DNA of 64,000 nucleotides from Enterococcus sp. BWB1-3 (GTDB taxonomy: Bacteria > Bacillota > Bacilli > Lactobacillales > Enterococcaceae). Every line of letters starts with the position of its first letter. The stretch's first letter is position 1. The notes under the pieces were generated by a model. The model saw nothing but the letters and a program-made list of their open reading frames with translations, searched no databases and was not told where the DNA came from. This document shows, in pieces, positions 29,474-39,224 of this stretch. Both the position numbers and the translations under genes were made by a program. Location: NCBI RefSeq assembly GCF_016745275.1, contig NZ_JADOEP010000015.1, positions 11,012 through 75,011 of the forward strand. The letters run 5' to 3'.

Positions 29474-29980
29474 ATGAAAAACCATATTGTTTTATTTGAA
29501 CCTCAAATTCCAGCGAATACGGGAAACATTGCCCGGACATGTGCTGCTACTAACAGTCCATTACATCTCATAGAGCCGTTAGGTTTTTCTACAGATGACA
29601 AGCACTTGAAAAGGGCTGGTTTAGATTACTGGCATGATGTCGACATCACGTATCATGCCGATCTTGAAATCTTTTTAAGTTATGTGGGAGATCAGCCGCT
29701 GCACTTGATTACGAAGTTTGCCAATCAGGTATACAGTGATAAAGATTTTGCAGATGGACAGAACCACTTCTTTATGTTTGGAAAAGAAACAACGGGTCTG
29801 CCAGAAGAGTTTATGAGAGAGAATGAGGAAAAGTGTCTGAGAATTCCTATGAATGATAAACATGTTCGCTCCTTGAATCTGTCAAATACTGCTGCATTGG
29901 TGGTCTATGAAGCGTTGCGTCAGCAGGCGTTTCCAAATTTAGAATTACAACATCATTATGAGAATGATAAGCTGGATTAA
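29474..29980 (+). CDS. trmL: tRNA (cytidine(34)-2'-O)-methyltransferase
   Basis: This 168-residue SPOUT (trefoil-knot) methyltransferase modifies the wobble ribose of tRNA-Leu isoacceptors. Motifs are [18 protein letters not shown] at the N-terminus, [12 protein letters not shown] in the knot, and [20 protein letters not shown] at the C-terminus. The start is ATG 29474 behind AAGGAATTAGG. Length and motifs are typical. Confidence 0.96.
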   Translation: MKNHIVLFEPQIPANTGNIARTCAATNSPLHLIEPLGFSTDDKHLKRAGLDYWHDVDITYHADLEIFLSYVGDQPLHLITKFANQVYSDKDFADGQNHFFMFGKETTGLPEEFMRENEEKCLRIPMNDKHVRSLNLSNTAALVVYEALRQQAFPNLELQHHYENDKLD

Positions 29981-30041
29981 AAGTATTTATTATGAATTTG
30001 CTTTAACATCCAGAGGTAGCTGAAATGTGATAATGAGAGTG

Positions 30042-30090
30042 GGACAGAAATAAAGTTCCAAACGCGCTCTTCGTATCTGCCCTCCGACCT
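30042..30090 (-). repeat. inverted fragment of a family B element
   Basis: Its reverse complement matches the right end of the family B copy at about 48590-48640: GATACGAAGAG, then CTTTATTTCTGTCCC. Only the end of the element is present. Confidence 0.75.
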
Positions 30091-30129
30091 CTTTTAGCAG
30101 AAAATTTATGCCGTATCTTGATACAATAG

Positions 30130-30175
30130 ATGCGAGACTGAAAAGGTGAATTTCGGTCTCGCATTTATTTTTTTA
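30130..30175. terminator. bidirectional terminator between trmL and the lipoprotein genes
   Basis: ATGCGAGACTG (30130-30140) and CGGTCTCGCAT (30154-30164) form a stem followed by T-rich sequence. Confidence 0.88.
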
Positions 30176-30178
30176 TTC

Positions 30179-31057
30179 TTAATTTAGTGCATCTTTCATG
30201 CGGTCAATGTAGTCTGATAAGCTGTCACGGTAAGTTTTTAAGAAGCTGACCAGACTATCTTTACCAACTAATGTTTTAGTGCCTAAGTCATCATATTGCT
30301 TTTTCTGTTCATCAAGTGTCGCCTGGTATTCTTTTTTCATATCGGCAAAAGCTGATTCATCATATAATACAGTATCTTTAAATACTTTTTCATATTCGGA
30401 AAGATAGTTTGTGATAATATTTGAATACATATCCAAATAATCTTTGTACGTTTTTATTCCTTCAATATCACTGTCAGAAATGCCAGAAGCAGAACTGCTT
30501 GATGATTTAGCAGGGGTTTTACTTTCTTTAGTTTCAGAACTGGAGTTTTCTTTTGTCTTTTCAGTAGAACTGGAGCTTTTGGTGTCTTTACTACCATCAA
30601 AATCATGATCAGAGTACCCAACGATAATTGTACTTCCTTCATCCGCATAGTAACCATAATCATCGCCGACTTCGTCACGACCAAAATAGTCTGCGCCTGA
30701 ACCATCTTCCAGCTGGTAGCAATCTCCTTTATAGATTTTCGTATTGTTTGTTGTCGCTGCACTATCAAAATTCTTTTTAACAAACTTTACTTTCAGTCCA
30801 ATGGCATCAAATTCAGCTTCAACCTGTTCTTGAGTTTTGAAGTATGGATCAGGCACTTTAACTTTTCCTGCCAACACATCATCTTCATTAGTCTCAGCCG
30901 CTTCATTTGTAAGATCATCAATCCGTTTAGTTAAAGTATCAACATTTTTTTCAAGTTTTGTTAGTTTTTCTTCTAGCTTTGAAGAATTCGAATTCCCGCA
31001 ACCGGTAAGAATTGTTCCGCAGGCTAAAATAGCTGCCAAAATCATTGTTTTTTTCAT
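30179..31057 (-). CDS. lipoprotein with coiled coil, PASTA-like segment and serine-rich linker
   Basis: This 292-residue surface lipoprotein starts at ATG 31057, with TGGAG upstream on the minus strand. The signal peptide ends in lipobox LTGC (Cys20). Next comes a short coiled coil (LEEKLTKLEKNVDTLTKRID), then a PASTA-like stretch (VKVPDPYFKTQEQVEAEFDA, then IGLKVKFVKK). A serine/lysine-rich linker (about residues 150-190) follows, and a helical C-terminal domain. PASTA domains usually bind cell-wall muropeptide or antibiotic, so a wall-associated role is plausible. The neighbouring lipoprotein shares the N-terminal coiled coil. No function is known. Confidence 0.8.
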   Translation of the reverse strand: MKKTMILAAILACGTILTGCGNSNSSKLEEKLTKLEKNVDTLTKRIDDLTNEAAETNEDDVLAGKVKVPDPYFKTQEQVEAEFDAIGLKVKFVKKNFDSAATTNNTKIYKGDCYQLEDGSGADYFGRDEVGDDYGYYADEGSTIIVGYSDHDFDGSKDTKSSSSTEKTKENSSSETKESKTPAKSSSSSASGISDSDIEGIKTYKDYLDMYSNIITNYLSEYEKVFKDTVLYDESAFADMKKEYQATLDEQKKQYDDLGTKTLVGKDSLVSFLKTYRDSLSDYIDRMKDALN

Positions 31058-31101
31058 GGTAAACTCCATTTCTTTTTTTATTTTTCTGATAAACACTGGG
31101 G

Positions 31102-31854
31102 TTATTCTGGTTTAATATCTTTATTCTCTTTAAAGCTTTTTGAAACAGTTTTTGCAGTAAATAGTTCAGCTGCTTCAGCATTCTCACCGGTCATTTTAAA
31201 TTCCGGATCAGTACTGACTTTGATATTTATATCCATGCTGTTATCTAATATATAGAAGGAGATGGCTGATTCAACTTTTCCGCCAGGTTTGACTGCAGAA
31301 GTACTTTTATTATAGAGCTCCTTGTATTCCTTGTAGCGATATAGTTCATTTGCCCAATCAAGATGTGTTTCTGTATTCTTATCTTCTTCTGTAACATAAA
31401 GATAATTTAACGCCTCTATGTTGGTTTCTATATTTTCTGATCCTGTATTTTCCATGGTGTAATAGACTATTACTAAACCATCTTTATCCAAGTGTGAGGA
31501 TATATTTTGAATAAAATCAACTTTTGTTACTGTGAATTTGATTTTTTCGTTTTTAATGGTGTAGTCTATGATGCTGTTTTTGAGTTCCGAAACCTTTTTT
31601 GTTTCATCGCTACTTTGTTCAGTGCTTTCACTGGTAACAGCTGATTTTTTTTCTTTGGTTGAAGAAGTTGCCGTGTTACTGATATCAACGCCATTTTCAC
31701 TTAATTCGTCGATTCTCTCATGTAAGTTATCAACACTTTTTGATATTTTGTCAACTTTTTCTTCTAGTTTCGAAGTATCCATGCTGCTGCATCCTGCAAG
31801 GAGCAATCCGCATAACAGAAAACTCCCTAAACATACCCAATTTTTCTTTTTCAT
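31102..31854 (-). CDS. lipoprotein with coiled coil and DUF5067-like domain
   Basis: This 250-residue lipoprotein has lipobox LLAGC (Cys22), then a coiled coil (KLEEKVDKISKSVDNLHERI) closely resembling that of the downstream lipoprotein. A serine/threonine-rich linker follows. The C-terminal domain (about residues 95-240) has the beta-rich pattern of DUF5067/immunoglobulin-like extracellular proteins (GLVIVYYTMENTGSENIETN). The start is ATG 31854 behind GGAAG. The two genes are 44 bp apart, in the same direction, and probably form an operon of related surface proteins. Confidence 0.8.
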   Translation of the reverse strand: MKKKNWVCLGSFLLCGLLLAGCSSMDTSKLEEKVDKISKSVDNLHERIDELSENGVDISNTATSSTKEKKSAVTSESTEQSSDETKKVSELKNSIIDYTIKNEKIKFTVTKVDFIQNISSHLDKDGLVIVYYTMENTGSENIETNIEALNYLYVTEEDKNTETHLDWANELYRYKEYKELYNKSTSAVKPGGKVESAISFYILDNSMDINIKVSTDPEFKMTGENAEAAELFTAKTVSKSFKENKDIKPE

Positions 31855-32080
31855 TCTTCCTTTTCTCCTTTACTGCAACTATCTATTTACATAATTGTTA
31901 AAAATAACAAACTATATTTTAAGAGTAGCATAGGATGATAACGAAAGTAAATATCAGTTATTTTGGTTTATCAGAAAACAAATGAGAATAATAGCAGAGA
32001 GATAAAAATCATTTTGTTCGAAACATTTTTATTCCCTAGTTATAATGAAGGAAGTGATAAGAATGGAGAGAGGATTAGAT

Positions 32081-33415
32081 ATGAAGCGAGATTTTGATGT
32101 AATTATTGTTGGAAGTGGACCGGGAGGTATGGCTGCTGCATATGATTTGAAAGCAGCAGGAAAATCGGCAGCAGTTGTAGAAGCTGATAAATGGGGCGGT
32201 ACTTGTCCAAACAGAGGCTGTGATCCAAAAAAGATCTTGTATCATGCAATAGAGGTTCAGGAAAATGTCAAACAACTGGCTGGTCATGGAACTCAGAAGC
32301 CTTCACCAATTATTTGGGAGGAGTTAATGGCTTTCAAAGAGGAATTTACATCAGCCGTACCGAGGGAACAAAAGGAAGGGTTAACAAATGCTGGAATCGA
32401 AGTGATTGAAGGAAAAGCTGTTTTTGAGGATCAACATACAATTGTTGTTGAGAACAGGAGGTTTACAGCGGATTATTTTATTCTTGCAGCTGGTCAGCAT
32501 GCAGCAATTCTGGATATTCCCGGAAAGGTGTATCTGGAAACAAGTACAGATTTTCTGGAAATGTTTCATCTGCCTAAAACAATACTTTTTATTGGCGGCG
32601 GATATATTTCTTTTGAATTGGCTAATATTGCTCATAAGAGTGGAAGTGATGTACATATTATTCATCATAATGATCGTCCGTTGAAAGGGTTTGATAAGCA
32701 GCAGGTTTTTGAATTAACCCAGCGTATGGTGCAGGATGGGATTCATTTTCATTTTAGCGAGTCTGTGACTGAAATAAAAAAAGAAGAAGGATTATTGAGG
32801 GTGAAGCTTGAATATGGTAAAGAACTAATTGTTGAAAAAGCTATTTGTGCAACCGGAAGAATCCCAAATGTTGAAAAAATGAATTTGGAGGAGATCGGCG
32901 TAGCTTATTCTAAAAGAGGAATTGAAGTGGATGGATTTCTTCGAACAAGTGTATCGAATATTTATGCTCTTGGTGACTGTCTTGCAAAAAAACAACCCAA
33001 ACTGACTCCTGTTTCAAGCTTTGAAGGGAGCTATCTGGCGTCTTTAATAAGTGGAAATGAAGAGCAGAAAATTAATTATCCCCAAATTCCTACTATTTTG
33101 TTTACTTCGCCTAAGCTGGCACAGGTTGGCAAAACTGAAGTGGAAGAGCAGGAGAAGGAAGAGTTTAAGGCTCAAAATTTGGATTTATCCGGCTGGTTTA
33201 CTTATAAGCAAAGGAACGAACTGTTGGCTGAAGCAAGGATTGTTGTAAACAAAAAAACAGGATTATTGGTTGGAGCTTCACTCCTCAGTAATGAAGCAGA
33301 TCAGCTGGTCAGCTTAATGACACTGCTCATTAATCAGAAAATTTCGGCAGCAGATATCAGTAAGCAAATGATGCTTTATCCCACAGTCGCCAGTGATATC
33401 AACTACTTATATTAA
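32081..33415 (+). CDS. FAD/NAD(P)-dependent disulfide oxidoreductase, glutathione-reductase-like, lacking the catalytic His
   Basis: This 444-residue flavoprotein has the FAD-binding motif IIVGSGPGGMAAAYDL, the redox cysteine pair CPNRGC, the NAD(P)-binding ILFIGGGYISFELANI and the second FAD motif NIYALGDC. The start ATG 32081 follows GGAGAGAGG; ATGs at 32045 and 32063 are possible. At the C-terminus the usual HPTxxE active-site dyad reads YPTVASDI, so both the proton-transferring His and the Glu are replaced. It may reduce an unusual partner or use another base. It could be called gor-like, but the substrate is unknown. Confidence 0.88.
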   Translation: MKRDFDVIIVGSGPGGMAAAYDLKAAGKSAAVVEADKWGGTCPNRGCDPKKILYHAIEVQENVKQLAGHGTQKPSPIIWEELMAFKEEFTSAVPREQKEGLTNAGIEVIEGKAVFEDQHTIVVENRRFTADYFILAAGQHAAILDIPGKVYLETSTDFLEMFHLPKTILFIGGGYISFELANIAHKSGSDVHIIHHNDRPLKGFDKQQVFELTQRMVQDGIHFHFSESVTEIKKEEGLLRVKLEYGKELIVEKAICATGRIPNVEKMNLEEIGVAYSKRGIEVDGFLRTSVSNIYALGDCLAKKQPKLTPVSSFEGSYLASLISGNEEQKINYPQIPTILFTSPKLAQVGKTEVEEQEKEEFKAQNLDLSGWFTYKQRNELLAEARIVVNKKTGLLVGASLLSNEADQLVSLMTLLINQKISAADISKQMMLYPTVASDINYLY

Positions 33416-33542
33416 TTAATAGTCGGGAAAAAAAGTCGTATTGACACAAGTAGTTCGATCAGTAATCTAACTATTGATAATCAGTACCGCTTTTTCCGGC
33501 TGTTTGTTTTAGTGCAGCAAAAGCAAATGAAGCCCTCTAGAG

Positions 33543-33953
33543 TTATTTCGCCAGATAGTATTTTGTGGTTCCCCTGAACAGTGAATCGGGCAGTTTACCC
33601 AAAACATGATAGCTGTGTTTTTCATAGAATGTCTTGGCTTGATAATCCTGAGTATGAATAGTGATAATTTCAGCATTTTGACTTTTTGCGTAGTTTTCGG
33701 CTTGAATAAGCAGGTTAGAGCCCAAACCATCCTTTCTATATTCCGTATCGACTGCTAAAAGAGAAATATGTGTAGTATTCATCCAATTATTCGCTGTGAT
33801 ACCACCAATGTATTTTGTACCATCATAGGCTCCTATAGAGAAATGCGTTGGGATTGCTTGCTCAACTCCTGTTGCTTCAGTTTGATGAGCATCCAAAAAA
33901 GCGATGATATTCCTTTCATTCTCTTTGAAATCTATTTCTTTAAATTCAACCAT
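33543..33953 (-). CDS. GNAT family N-acetyltransferase
   Basis: This 136-residue acetyltransferase has the acetyl-CoA loop in YRKDGLGSNLLIQAENYAKS and the C-terminal pattern AKTFYEKHSYHVLGKLPDS. The start is ATG 33953 (MVEFKEIDFKENE) behind AAAGGAG on the minus strand; the longer reading to 34217 is not family-like. The target is unknown. Confidence 0.9.
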   Translation of the reverse strand: MVEFKEIDFKENERNIIAFLDAHQTEATGVEQAIPTHFSIGAYDGTKYIGGITANNWMNTTHISLLAVDTEYRKDGLGSNLLIQAENYAKSQNAEIITIHTQDYQAKTFYEKHSYHVLGKLPDSLFRGTTKYYLAK

Positions 33954-34157
33954 GATATTGTCTCCTTTTAATCCAATACAACAGTATAAAGAGTTTAAAA
34001 TAAATAAGAAAGCCGTGGGAATAACATTTTTATTGCAGCAGTAATTTCTGATTAAAAATTGAGATGAAATAACCCTCCATAGATATTTTTCAGTGAAAAT
34101 GATAAACTGGAAAAAGATTAAAAAGGGCAAATGATTGAATGTGGAGGAAGACAGGCT

Positions 34158-34784
34158 ATGGATTTGTATTTTACCCGTCATGGGAAAACAGAATGGAATA
34201 AGGAATTGAGATTTCAAGGGATGACAGGGGATTCGCCGCTACTTCCATCGAGTTATGAAGAAATTGGCAAATTAGGAAATCATTTAAAGAAAGTAGCTTT
34301 TAAAAAAATATATTCAAGTACTTCTTTGAGAGCCCGGAAGACGGCAGAAGGTTTGAATTCCGAGCTCTTAAAACCCGCAGAAATTATTTATACAGATGAG
34401 TTGAAGGAATTAGGACTAGGCAAGCTGGAAGGACAGTCAATTCATGAAATGCGCAAGTTATATGCTAATCAAATGGACAATATGCGTTATCATTTGGATC
34501 GCTATGAACCGGAAATATTTGGAGGCGAACCGATAGAATCAGCAATTTTACGTATTTCAGGAGTGGTACAGCAGGCGATAGCAGCAGGTGAAGGGCCCTA
34601 TTTATTTGTCGGTCATGGTGCTTCTCTGACTGCCGGCATTCAACATCTTGCCGGGAAAGACATGAGTGAACTGAGAAATATGGGGGGGTTAAATAACAAC
34701 AGCCTGACCATTCTAAAAACAACTGAGCCTCATCATCAGGGGCCATTTAAGCTTGCATTATGGAATGATGATTCCTTTTTATAA
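34158..34784 (+). CDS. histidine phosphatase family protein
   Basis: This 208-residue phosphoglycerate-mutase-like phosphatase has the phospho-acceptor RHG at residues 7-9 (LYFTRHGKTEWNKE) and the second catalytic His in FVGHGASLTAG. The start is ATG 34158 behind GGAGGAAG. It lies 29 bp upstream of recD2 and may be co-transcribed. The substrate cannot be assigned. Confidence 0.92.
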   Translation: MDLYFTRHGKTEWNKELRFQGMTGDSPLLPSSYEEIGKLGNHLKKVAFKKIYSSTSLRARKTAEGLNSELLKPAEIIYTDELKELGLGKLEGQSIHEMRKLYANQMDNMRYHLDRYEPEIFGGEPIESAILRISGVVQQAIAAGEGPYLFVGHGASLTAGIQHLAGKDMSELRNMGGLNNNSLTILKTTEPHHQGPFKLALWNDDSFL

Positions 34785-34813
34785 AAAAACAAGACAGACA
34801 GGTGGTGAATCAG

Positions 34814-37423
34814 ATGGAGCTTATTCCAGATGAAGCAGAAAAACAATTTATTGCCGGGAAAATTGAAGCAATCTTTTTTCAAAATCCAAGTAATTTTTAT
34901 AAAGTTCTTTTAGTTTCCATTGCAGATACAAATACAGATTTTTTGGAAAAGGAAATTGTTGTAACTGGAAGTTTTGGTGATATTCAGGAGGAAGAACCAT
35001 ACCGCTTCTTTGGTCATTTTACAGATCATCCCCGATATGGTCGTCAGTTTCAAGTAGATAGTTATCGACAGGAACGTCCGACCTCTGCGAATGGGGTAGT
35101 GGCCTATCTGTCCAGTGATAAATTTCCGGGCATCGGAAAAAGAACTGCCGAAAAAATTGTTGAAACGCTGGGAGAAGAAGCAATTGACCGGATTATTGAG
35201 GAACCTGATCTGCTTCAGGAAATTCCCCAGCTTAATGAAAAAAAGCGGGCATTAATTTTGGATACCATCCGTTTAAATCATGGAATGGAGCAGGTGATTG
35301 TCGGGTTAAGCCGTTATGGTTTTGGGAGTCAGCTGGCTTTTACTATTTATCAGACGTACAAAGAAGATACACTTTCTATCATTCAGGAAAATCCATATCA
35401 GCTGGTAGAAGATATTGAGGGAATAGGGTTTAAGCGTGCGGATAATATGGCAGAGCAGCTTGGAATCCGAGCTGATTCAGATCAGCGGGTTAGAGCCGCA
35501 ATCACTCATGAAGTTTTTCAGCATTCTGTTCGTACAGGTGATACATATGTTGAGGCGGAAGTGTTATTGAATAATAGTATTCAATTGTTGGAAGGCAGCC
35601 GTCCAGTAGAGATTTCTCCAGATCAGGCAGCAAATCAGATTATTCATCTGGTGGAGGAAGGAAAGATTCAACAGGAAGGTACGAAGCTGTTTGAAAACAG
35701 TCTGTATTTTTCTGAGTGGGGGATTGGAACTTCTATCCAGCGTCTTCTGTCACGAAAAAAAGAGATCCTTTATGATCCGGAGGAAGTAGAGAAAGATATA
35801 CGAATCATTGAAAAGCAGCAGGGAATCCTTTATGGCGAGTCACAGCAAAATGCCATTGAAGAAGCCATCAAATCCCCTCTGTTTATTTTAACCGGGGGAC
35901 CAGGAACAGGGAAAACGACTGTTATAAATGGGATTGTATCTTTGTTTGCGGAACTAAATGGAATTTCTTTAGATTTAAAGGACTATACACAGGAAATGTT
36001 TCCTATCCATTTGGCAGCGCCTACGGGTCGTGCTGCAAAGCGAATGAATGAAACAACCGGCTTGAATGCCAGTACGATTCATCGGCTTTTGGGATTGACC
36101 GGGCGAGAAAAAAATCCAACGATGAGTGCCAAAGAATTGGAAGGAGGATTGCTGATCATCGATGAAATGTCGATGGTTGATACCTGGCTTGCCAACACTC
36201 TGTTCAAAGCAATCCCAACAAATATGCAGGTTATTTTAGTCGGTGATAAGGACCAGCTCCCTTCTGTAGGACCGGGACAAGTGCTGCATGATCTGCTTCA
36301 GATCGAAGAAATACCCAGCATTGAGCTGACTGAAATTTATCGACAGGGAGATGGGTCAAGTATTGTTCCTCTTGCTCACGAGATTCGTCAGGGAAAACTG
36401 CCTTCAGATTTCACGATCAACCAGAAGGATCGCTCGTTTTTCGCCAGTGATGCGTACCACATTGAAACGTATGTAAAGCAGATTGTGACCAAAGCGAAGT
36501 TAAAAGGTTTTACTGCTCAGGATATTCAGCTGCTGGCACCTATGTATAGAGGGGTTGCCGGTATTGATGCATTGAATAAAATGATGCAGGAAATATTTAA
36601 TCCAAACGATGGAACAAAAAAAGAAGTCTCATGGAATGACACTGTTTATCGAATCGGTGATAAGGTTTTGCATCTGGTCAATTCACCTGAAGTAAACGTA
36701 TTTAATGGTGATATGGGAGAAGTTGTTGGAATTATTCCGGCAAAAGAGTCTGATGATAAAGTGGATGAGCTGGTTCTCCAATTTGATAATACAGAGGTCA
36801 GCTATAAGCGAAATGAATGGAATAAGATTACATTGTCCTATTGCTGCTCCATTCATAAATCTCAGGGCAGTGAGTTTAAAATGGTTATTTTGCCGATCGT
36901 TCGCCAATACAATCGAATGCTTCAGAGAAATCTTCTGTATACAGCGGTTACACGAAGTAAGGATATTTTGATTCTTTTAGGAGAAATCAATGCTTTTCAG
37001 GAGTGTGTGAATCGAGAATCAGCAAGTCGGATGACGACACTGAAACAACGTATTCTAGATGCGGGCGGAATGACCCTAACGTTAAGAACCCAACTGGAAG
37101 CATATGAAGAAGGTTTAATGAAAGAATCGCCGTTTACAGAAGTTGAGGAAAGCTCTGAGAGAGAAGCTGTTTCTTCAAAAGCGCCAGTTTTAATTGAAGA
37201 AGAGTCGGCAATATATACTGTAGAAACTGGTAAAAAGAGAGAAGAATCAAAATCTGACCAGTCAATTTCGTTGTTTGATGTTGCAGAACCGGAGAAGGAA
37301 ATAGTCGAAAAAATAGAAACAGAAATTGAGTGGCTGCTGACCCCTCATCTTGCTTCAGCCCAGACTATTGATCCGATGATTGGAATGAATGGCGTAACAC
37401 CAAGTGATTTTTTGACTGAATAA
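34814..37423 (+). CDS. recD2: RecD2-type ATP-dependent DNA helicase
   Basis: This 869-residue SF1B 5'-3' helicase is not part of RecBCD. The N-terminal OB and helix-hairpin-helix region includes FPGIGKRTAEKIVETLG. The Walker A is LTGGPGTGKTTVINGI, Walker B LLIIDEMSMVD, motif III VGDKDQLPSVGPGQVL, and the UvrD-like C-terminal motif SIHKSQGSEF. The start is ATG 34814, 7 bp after AGGTGGTG; an in-frame GTG at 34802 is less likely. The last 120 residues are charged and variable. The role is DNA repair and replication fork maintenance. Confidence 0.96.
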   Translation: MELIPDEAEKQFIAGKIEAIFFQNPSNFYKVLLVSIADTNTDFLEKEIVVTGSFGDIQEEEPYRFFGHFTDHPRYGRQFQVDSYRQERPTSANGVVAYLSSDKFPGIGKRTAEKIVETLGEEAIDRIIEEPDLLQEIPQLNEKKRALILDTIRLNHGMEQVIVGLSRYGFGSQLAFTIYQTYKEDTLSIIQENPYQLVEDIEGIGFKRADNMAEQLGIRADSDQRVRAAITHEVFQHSVRTGDTYVEAEVLLNNSIQLLEGSRPVEISPDQAANQIIHLVEEGKIQQEGTKLFENSLYFSEWGIGTSIQRLLSRKKEILYDPEEVEKDIRIIEKQQGILYGESQQNAIEEAIKSPLFILTGGPGTGKTTVINGIVSLFAELNGISLDLKDYTQEMFPIHLAAPTGRAAKRMNETTGLNASTIHRLLGLTGREKNPTMSAKELEGGLLIIDEMSMVDTWLANTLFKAIPTNMQVILVGDKDQLPSVGPGQVLHDLLQIEEIPSIELTEIYRQGDGSSIVPLAHEIRQGKLPSDFTINQKDRSFFASDAYHIETYVKQIVTKAKLKGFTAQDIQLLAPMYRGVAGIDALNKMMQEIFNPNDGTKKEVSWNDTVYRIGDKVLHLVNSPEVNVFNGDMGEVVGIIPAKESDDKVDELVLQFDNTEVSYKRNEWNKITLSYCCSIHKSQGSEFKMVILPIVRQYNRMLQRNLLYTAVTRSKDILILLGEINAFQECVNRESASRMTTLKQRILDAGGMTLTLRTQLEAYEEGLMKESPFTEVEESSEREAVSSKAPVLIEEESAIYTVETGKKREESKSDQSISLFDVAEPEKEIVEKIETEIEWLLTPHLASAQTIDPMIGMNGVTPSDFLTE

Positions 37424-37479
37424 TAAGGAATTTCCAGTATGGAATGCCGAGAAATATATAGATAATAAAAGCAAAAATA

Positions 37480-37526
37480 AAAAAGCTTCAGATCAGCGAG
37501 GTTATCTACTGCTCTGAAGCTTTTTC
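37480..37526. terminator. bidirectional terminator between recD2 and the lipid kinase gene
   Basis: AAAAAGCTTCAGATCAG (37480-37496) and CTGCTCTGAAGCTTTTT (37509-37525) form a near-perfect stem with A and T flanks. It overlaps the last bases of the minus-strand gene. Confidence 0.9.
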
Positions 37527-38502
37527 AGTTATCTGTAAACCAAAATTGGAATTCTTCCAAAGAGTAGGTGATGTCCAAGTTTCGTTTTCCTAAAATTTCG
37601 CCATCTGCATGTACATATTCCGGTACAGTGGAAATAATTCTGAATTTGCTGGACTGATAGTGATGAAGGTGCTTGGAATTCATATGCTTTTGACGAATCA
37701 GTAAAAAAATCAGCCAAAAGATTTTAAAAATGTTAATTCGTTCTACTAATACCAAATCAAGAACTGGTTTTTTGGGATCTGCAGTTGGTGCAATGGCCAC
37801 TCCTCCGCCAAAATAGGGATGGTTAGTTACTGTACATAAAAAGGCTTTACTGTATTCCAGAGTTTGGCCGTTAATATCGATAAGAATCGGAAAGCCTTTT
37901 TGAGTAAATAAAACTTTTAGAATTGAAAAAAGATAGGAAAAAGATCCCATGTTAAATTTATTCAATGTTTGTTTTGTTGCAGAATCATTGGCTGCCTGAA
38001 CGATTGCCGCATCAAGACCTACTCCGATATTATTTACTGCAAGTCCTTTTTCATCTTGAACTTTTTCTGAATATTTCATGACCTGAATTTTTTGCGGCTG
38101 ATCAGCCCGTAATAATTGAGAGAGTGCCTTTTCTATTTGTCGGTTAATTCCTGCCCCTCTGGCAAAATCATTGCCTGAACCGCAAGGCAGATAGGCGATA
38201 GGGATGGCAGGATTGATCTCATACAATGCGTTTACAGTACAGTGAAGTGTTCCATCTCCGCCCATTACAACCAACAGGGGAAAAGGTTTATCACCACTTT
38301 CTTTCATTGACTCTTCCCATGGGATCAGAATCTTTTTGGCTAATTCCTGTACAATTATTTTTTCATGACCTGCATATTCAGTATAATAAAGGCTGTGCTT
38401 TATATTAAATAGTTTTAGTTGTTTTTTTAATTTTGCTGCAGCTTTTTGGCCGTTTCCGCTGCCTGCATGTGTGTTGATAATCAGATATAAATGCTTTTCC
38501 AT
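37525..38502 (-). CDS. diacylglycerol kinase family lipid kinase (YegS/DagK type)
   Basis: This 325-residue soluble lipid kinase begins LYLIINTHAGSGNGQKAAAK (phosphate loop). The nucleotide motif is VVMGGDGTLHCTVNAL, and PCGSGNDFARG is the second glycine-rich motif. The start is ATG 38502 behind AAGGAGG. It probably phosphorylates diacylglycerol or a related lipid and returns it to phospholipid synthesis. It could also be named dagK or bmrU-like, and the substrate is not certain. Confidence 0.92.
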   Translation of the reverse strand: MEKHLYLIINTHAGSGNGQKAAAKLKKQLKLFNIKHSLYYTEYAGHEKIIVQELAKKILIPWEESMKESGDKPFPLLVVMGGDGTLHCTVNALYEINPAIPIAYLPCGSGNDFARGAGINRQIEKALSQLLRADQPQKIQVMKYSEKVQDEKGLAVNNIGVGLDAAIVQAANDSATKQTLNKFNMGSFSYLFSILKVLFTQKGFPILIDINGQTLEYSKAFLCTVTNHPYFGGGVAIAPTADPKKPVLDLVLVERINIFKIFWLIFLLIRQKHMNSKHLHHYQSSKFRIISTVPEYVHADGEILGKRNLDITYSLEEFQFWFTDN

Positions 38503-38604
38503 AATTGCCTCCTTCCCCAAAAGTTTATTATAGCAGACTAGTGAAAGATTGAAAGCAGAAGTTGCTCAATGTTATACTGGGAAAAGCTGAAAGGAGGAGA
38601 AGAA

Positions 38605-39093
38605 GTGCCTGATATACAATTAATGAAAATCTCAGAAAATGATTTCTCAGACTATTATCGACTGGTTTCGGATGAAAAAGTAATGGCTCAAATTACTGAG
38701 CGGGCTATTCCAAAAACTGAAGCAATGGAGAACTTCCAAAAAGTACTTAGCCGAAATTCAAGGCTGGTAAATTTAGGTTCTTTTAAAGTAGTTCATAGTG
38801 AAACGAAGGACTTTTTAGGTTGGGTCCATGTCACTTGTGAGGAAGGAAATACAGAAAAAGCAGAAATTGGTTATATGTTTTTACCTCAATACTGGGGACA
38901 GGGATATGGGAGGGAGGCAGTGAAGCAGCTGCTGGCTTTGGTAGAGGCTTCTCCGTTAAAAGAACTGACTGCCATGATTGCTCCCGACAACCATGCCTCA
39001 AGAAAACTATTGACAAACAACGGCTTTCAATCTGTTTTTCTTGGGATGATGGACGGTCTGAATACGGAGATATTAGATAAGATAATTAAATGA
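38605..39093 (+). CDS. GNAT family N-acetyltransferase (RimJ/RimL-like)
   Basis: This 162-residue acetyltransferase has the acetyl-CoA loop in FLPQYWGQGYGREAVKQLL and the terminal pattern NHASRKLLTNNGFQ. The start is probably GTG 38605, 7 bp after AAGGAGG; the ATG at 38569 lies upstream of that RBS. It stands alone, and the substrate is unknown. Confidence 0.9.
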   Translation: MPDIQLMKISENDFSDYYRLVSDEKVMAQITERAIPKTEAMENFQKVLSRNSRLVNLGSFKVVHSETKDFLGWVHVTCEEGNTEKAEIGYMFLPQYWGQGYGREAVKQLLALVEASPLKELTAMIAPDNHASRKLLTNNGFQSVFLGMMDGLNTEILDKIIK

Positions 39094-39224
39094 GTGATAG
39101 GAATAGCAAATAAAAGGAAGAAGAAGACATCAATATTCGTAATGCAGTATGGGAAGAGCATGTAGTTGCAGGTGAACTATCAGCTGAATTCTCTCCTCTT
39201 TTTTGTGAGCACATAGTTATAAAA

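Noticed and set aside
30454-30783. 109-codon minus-strand frame inside the lipoprotein gene
   Set aside because: It is an alternative frame of the lipoprotein with no RBS or recognisable domain.
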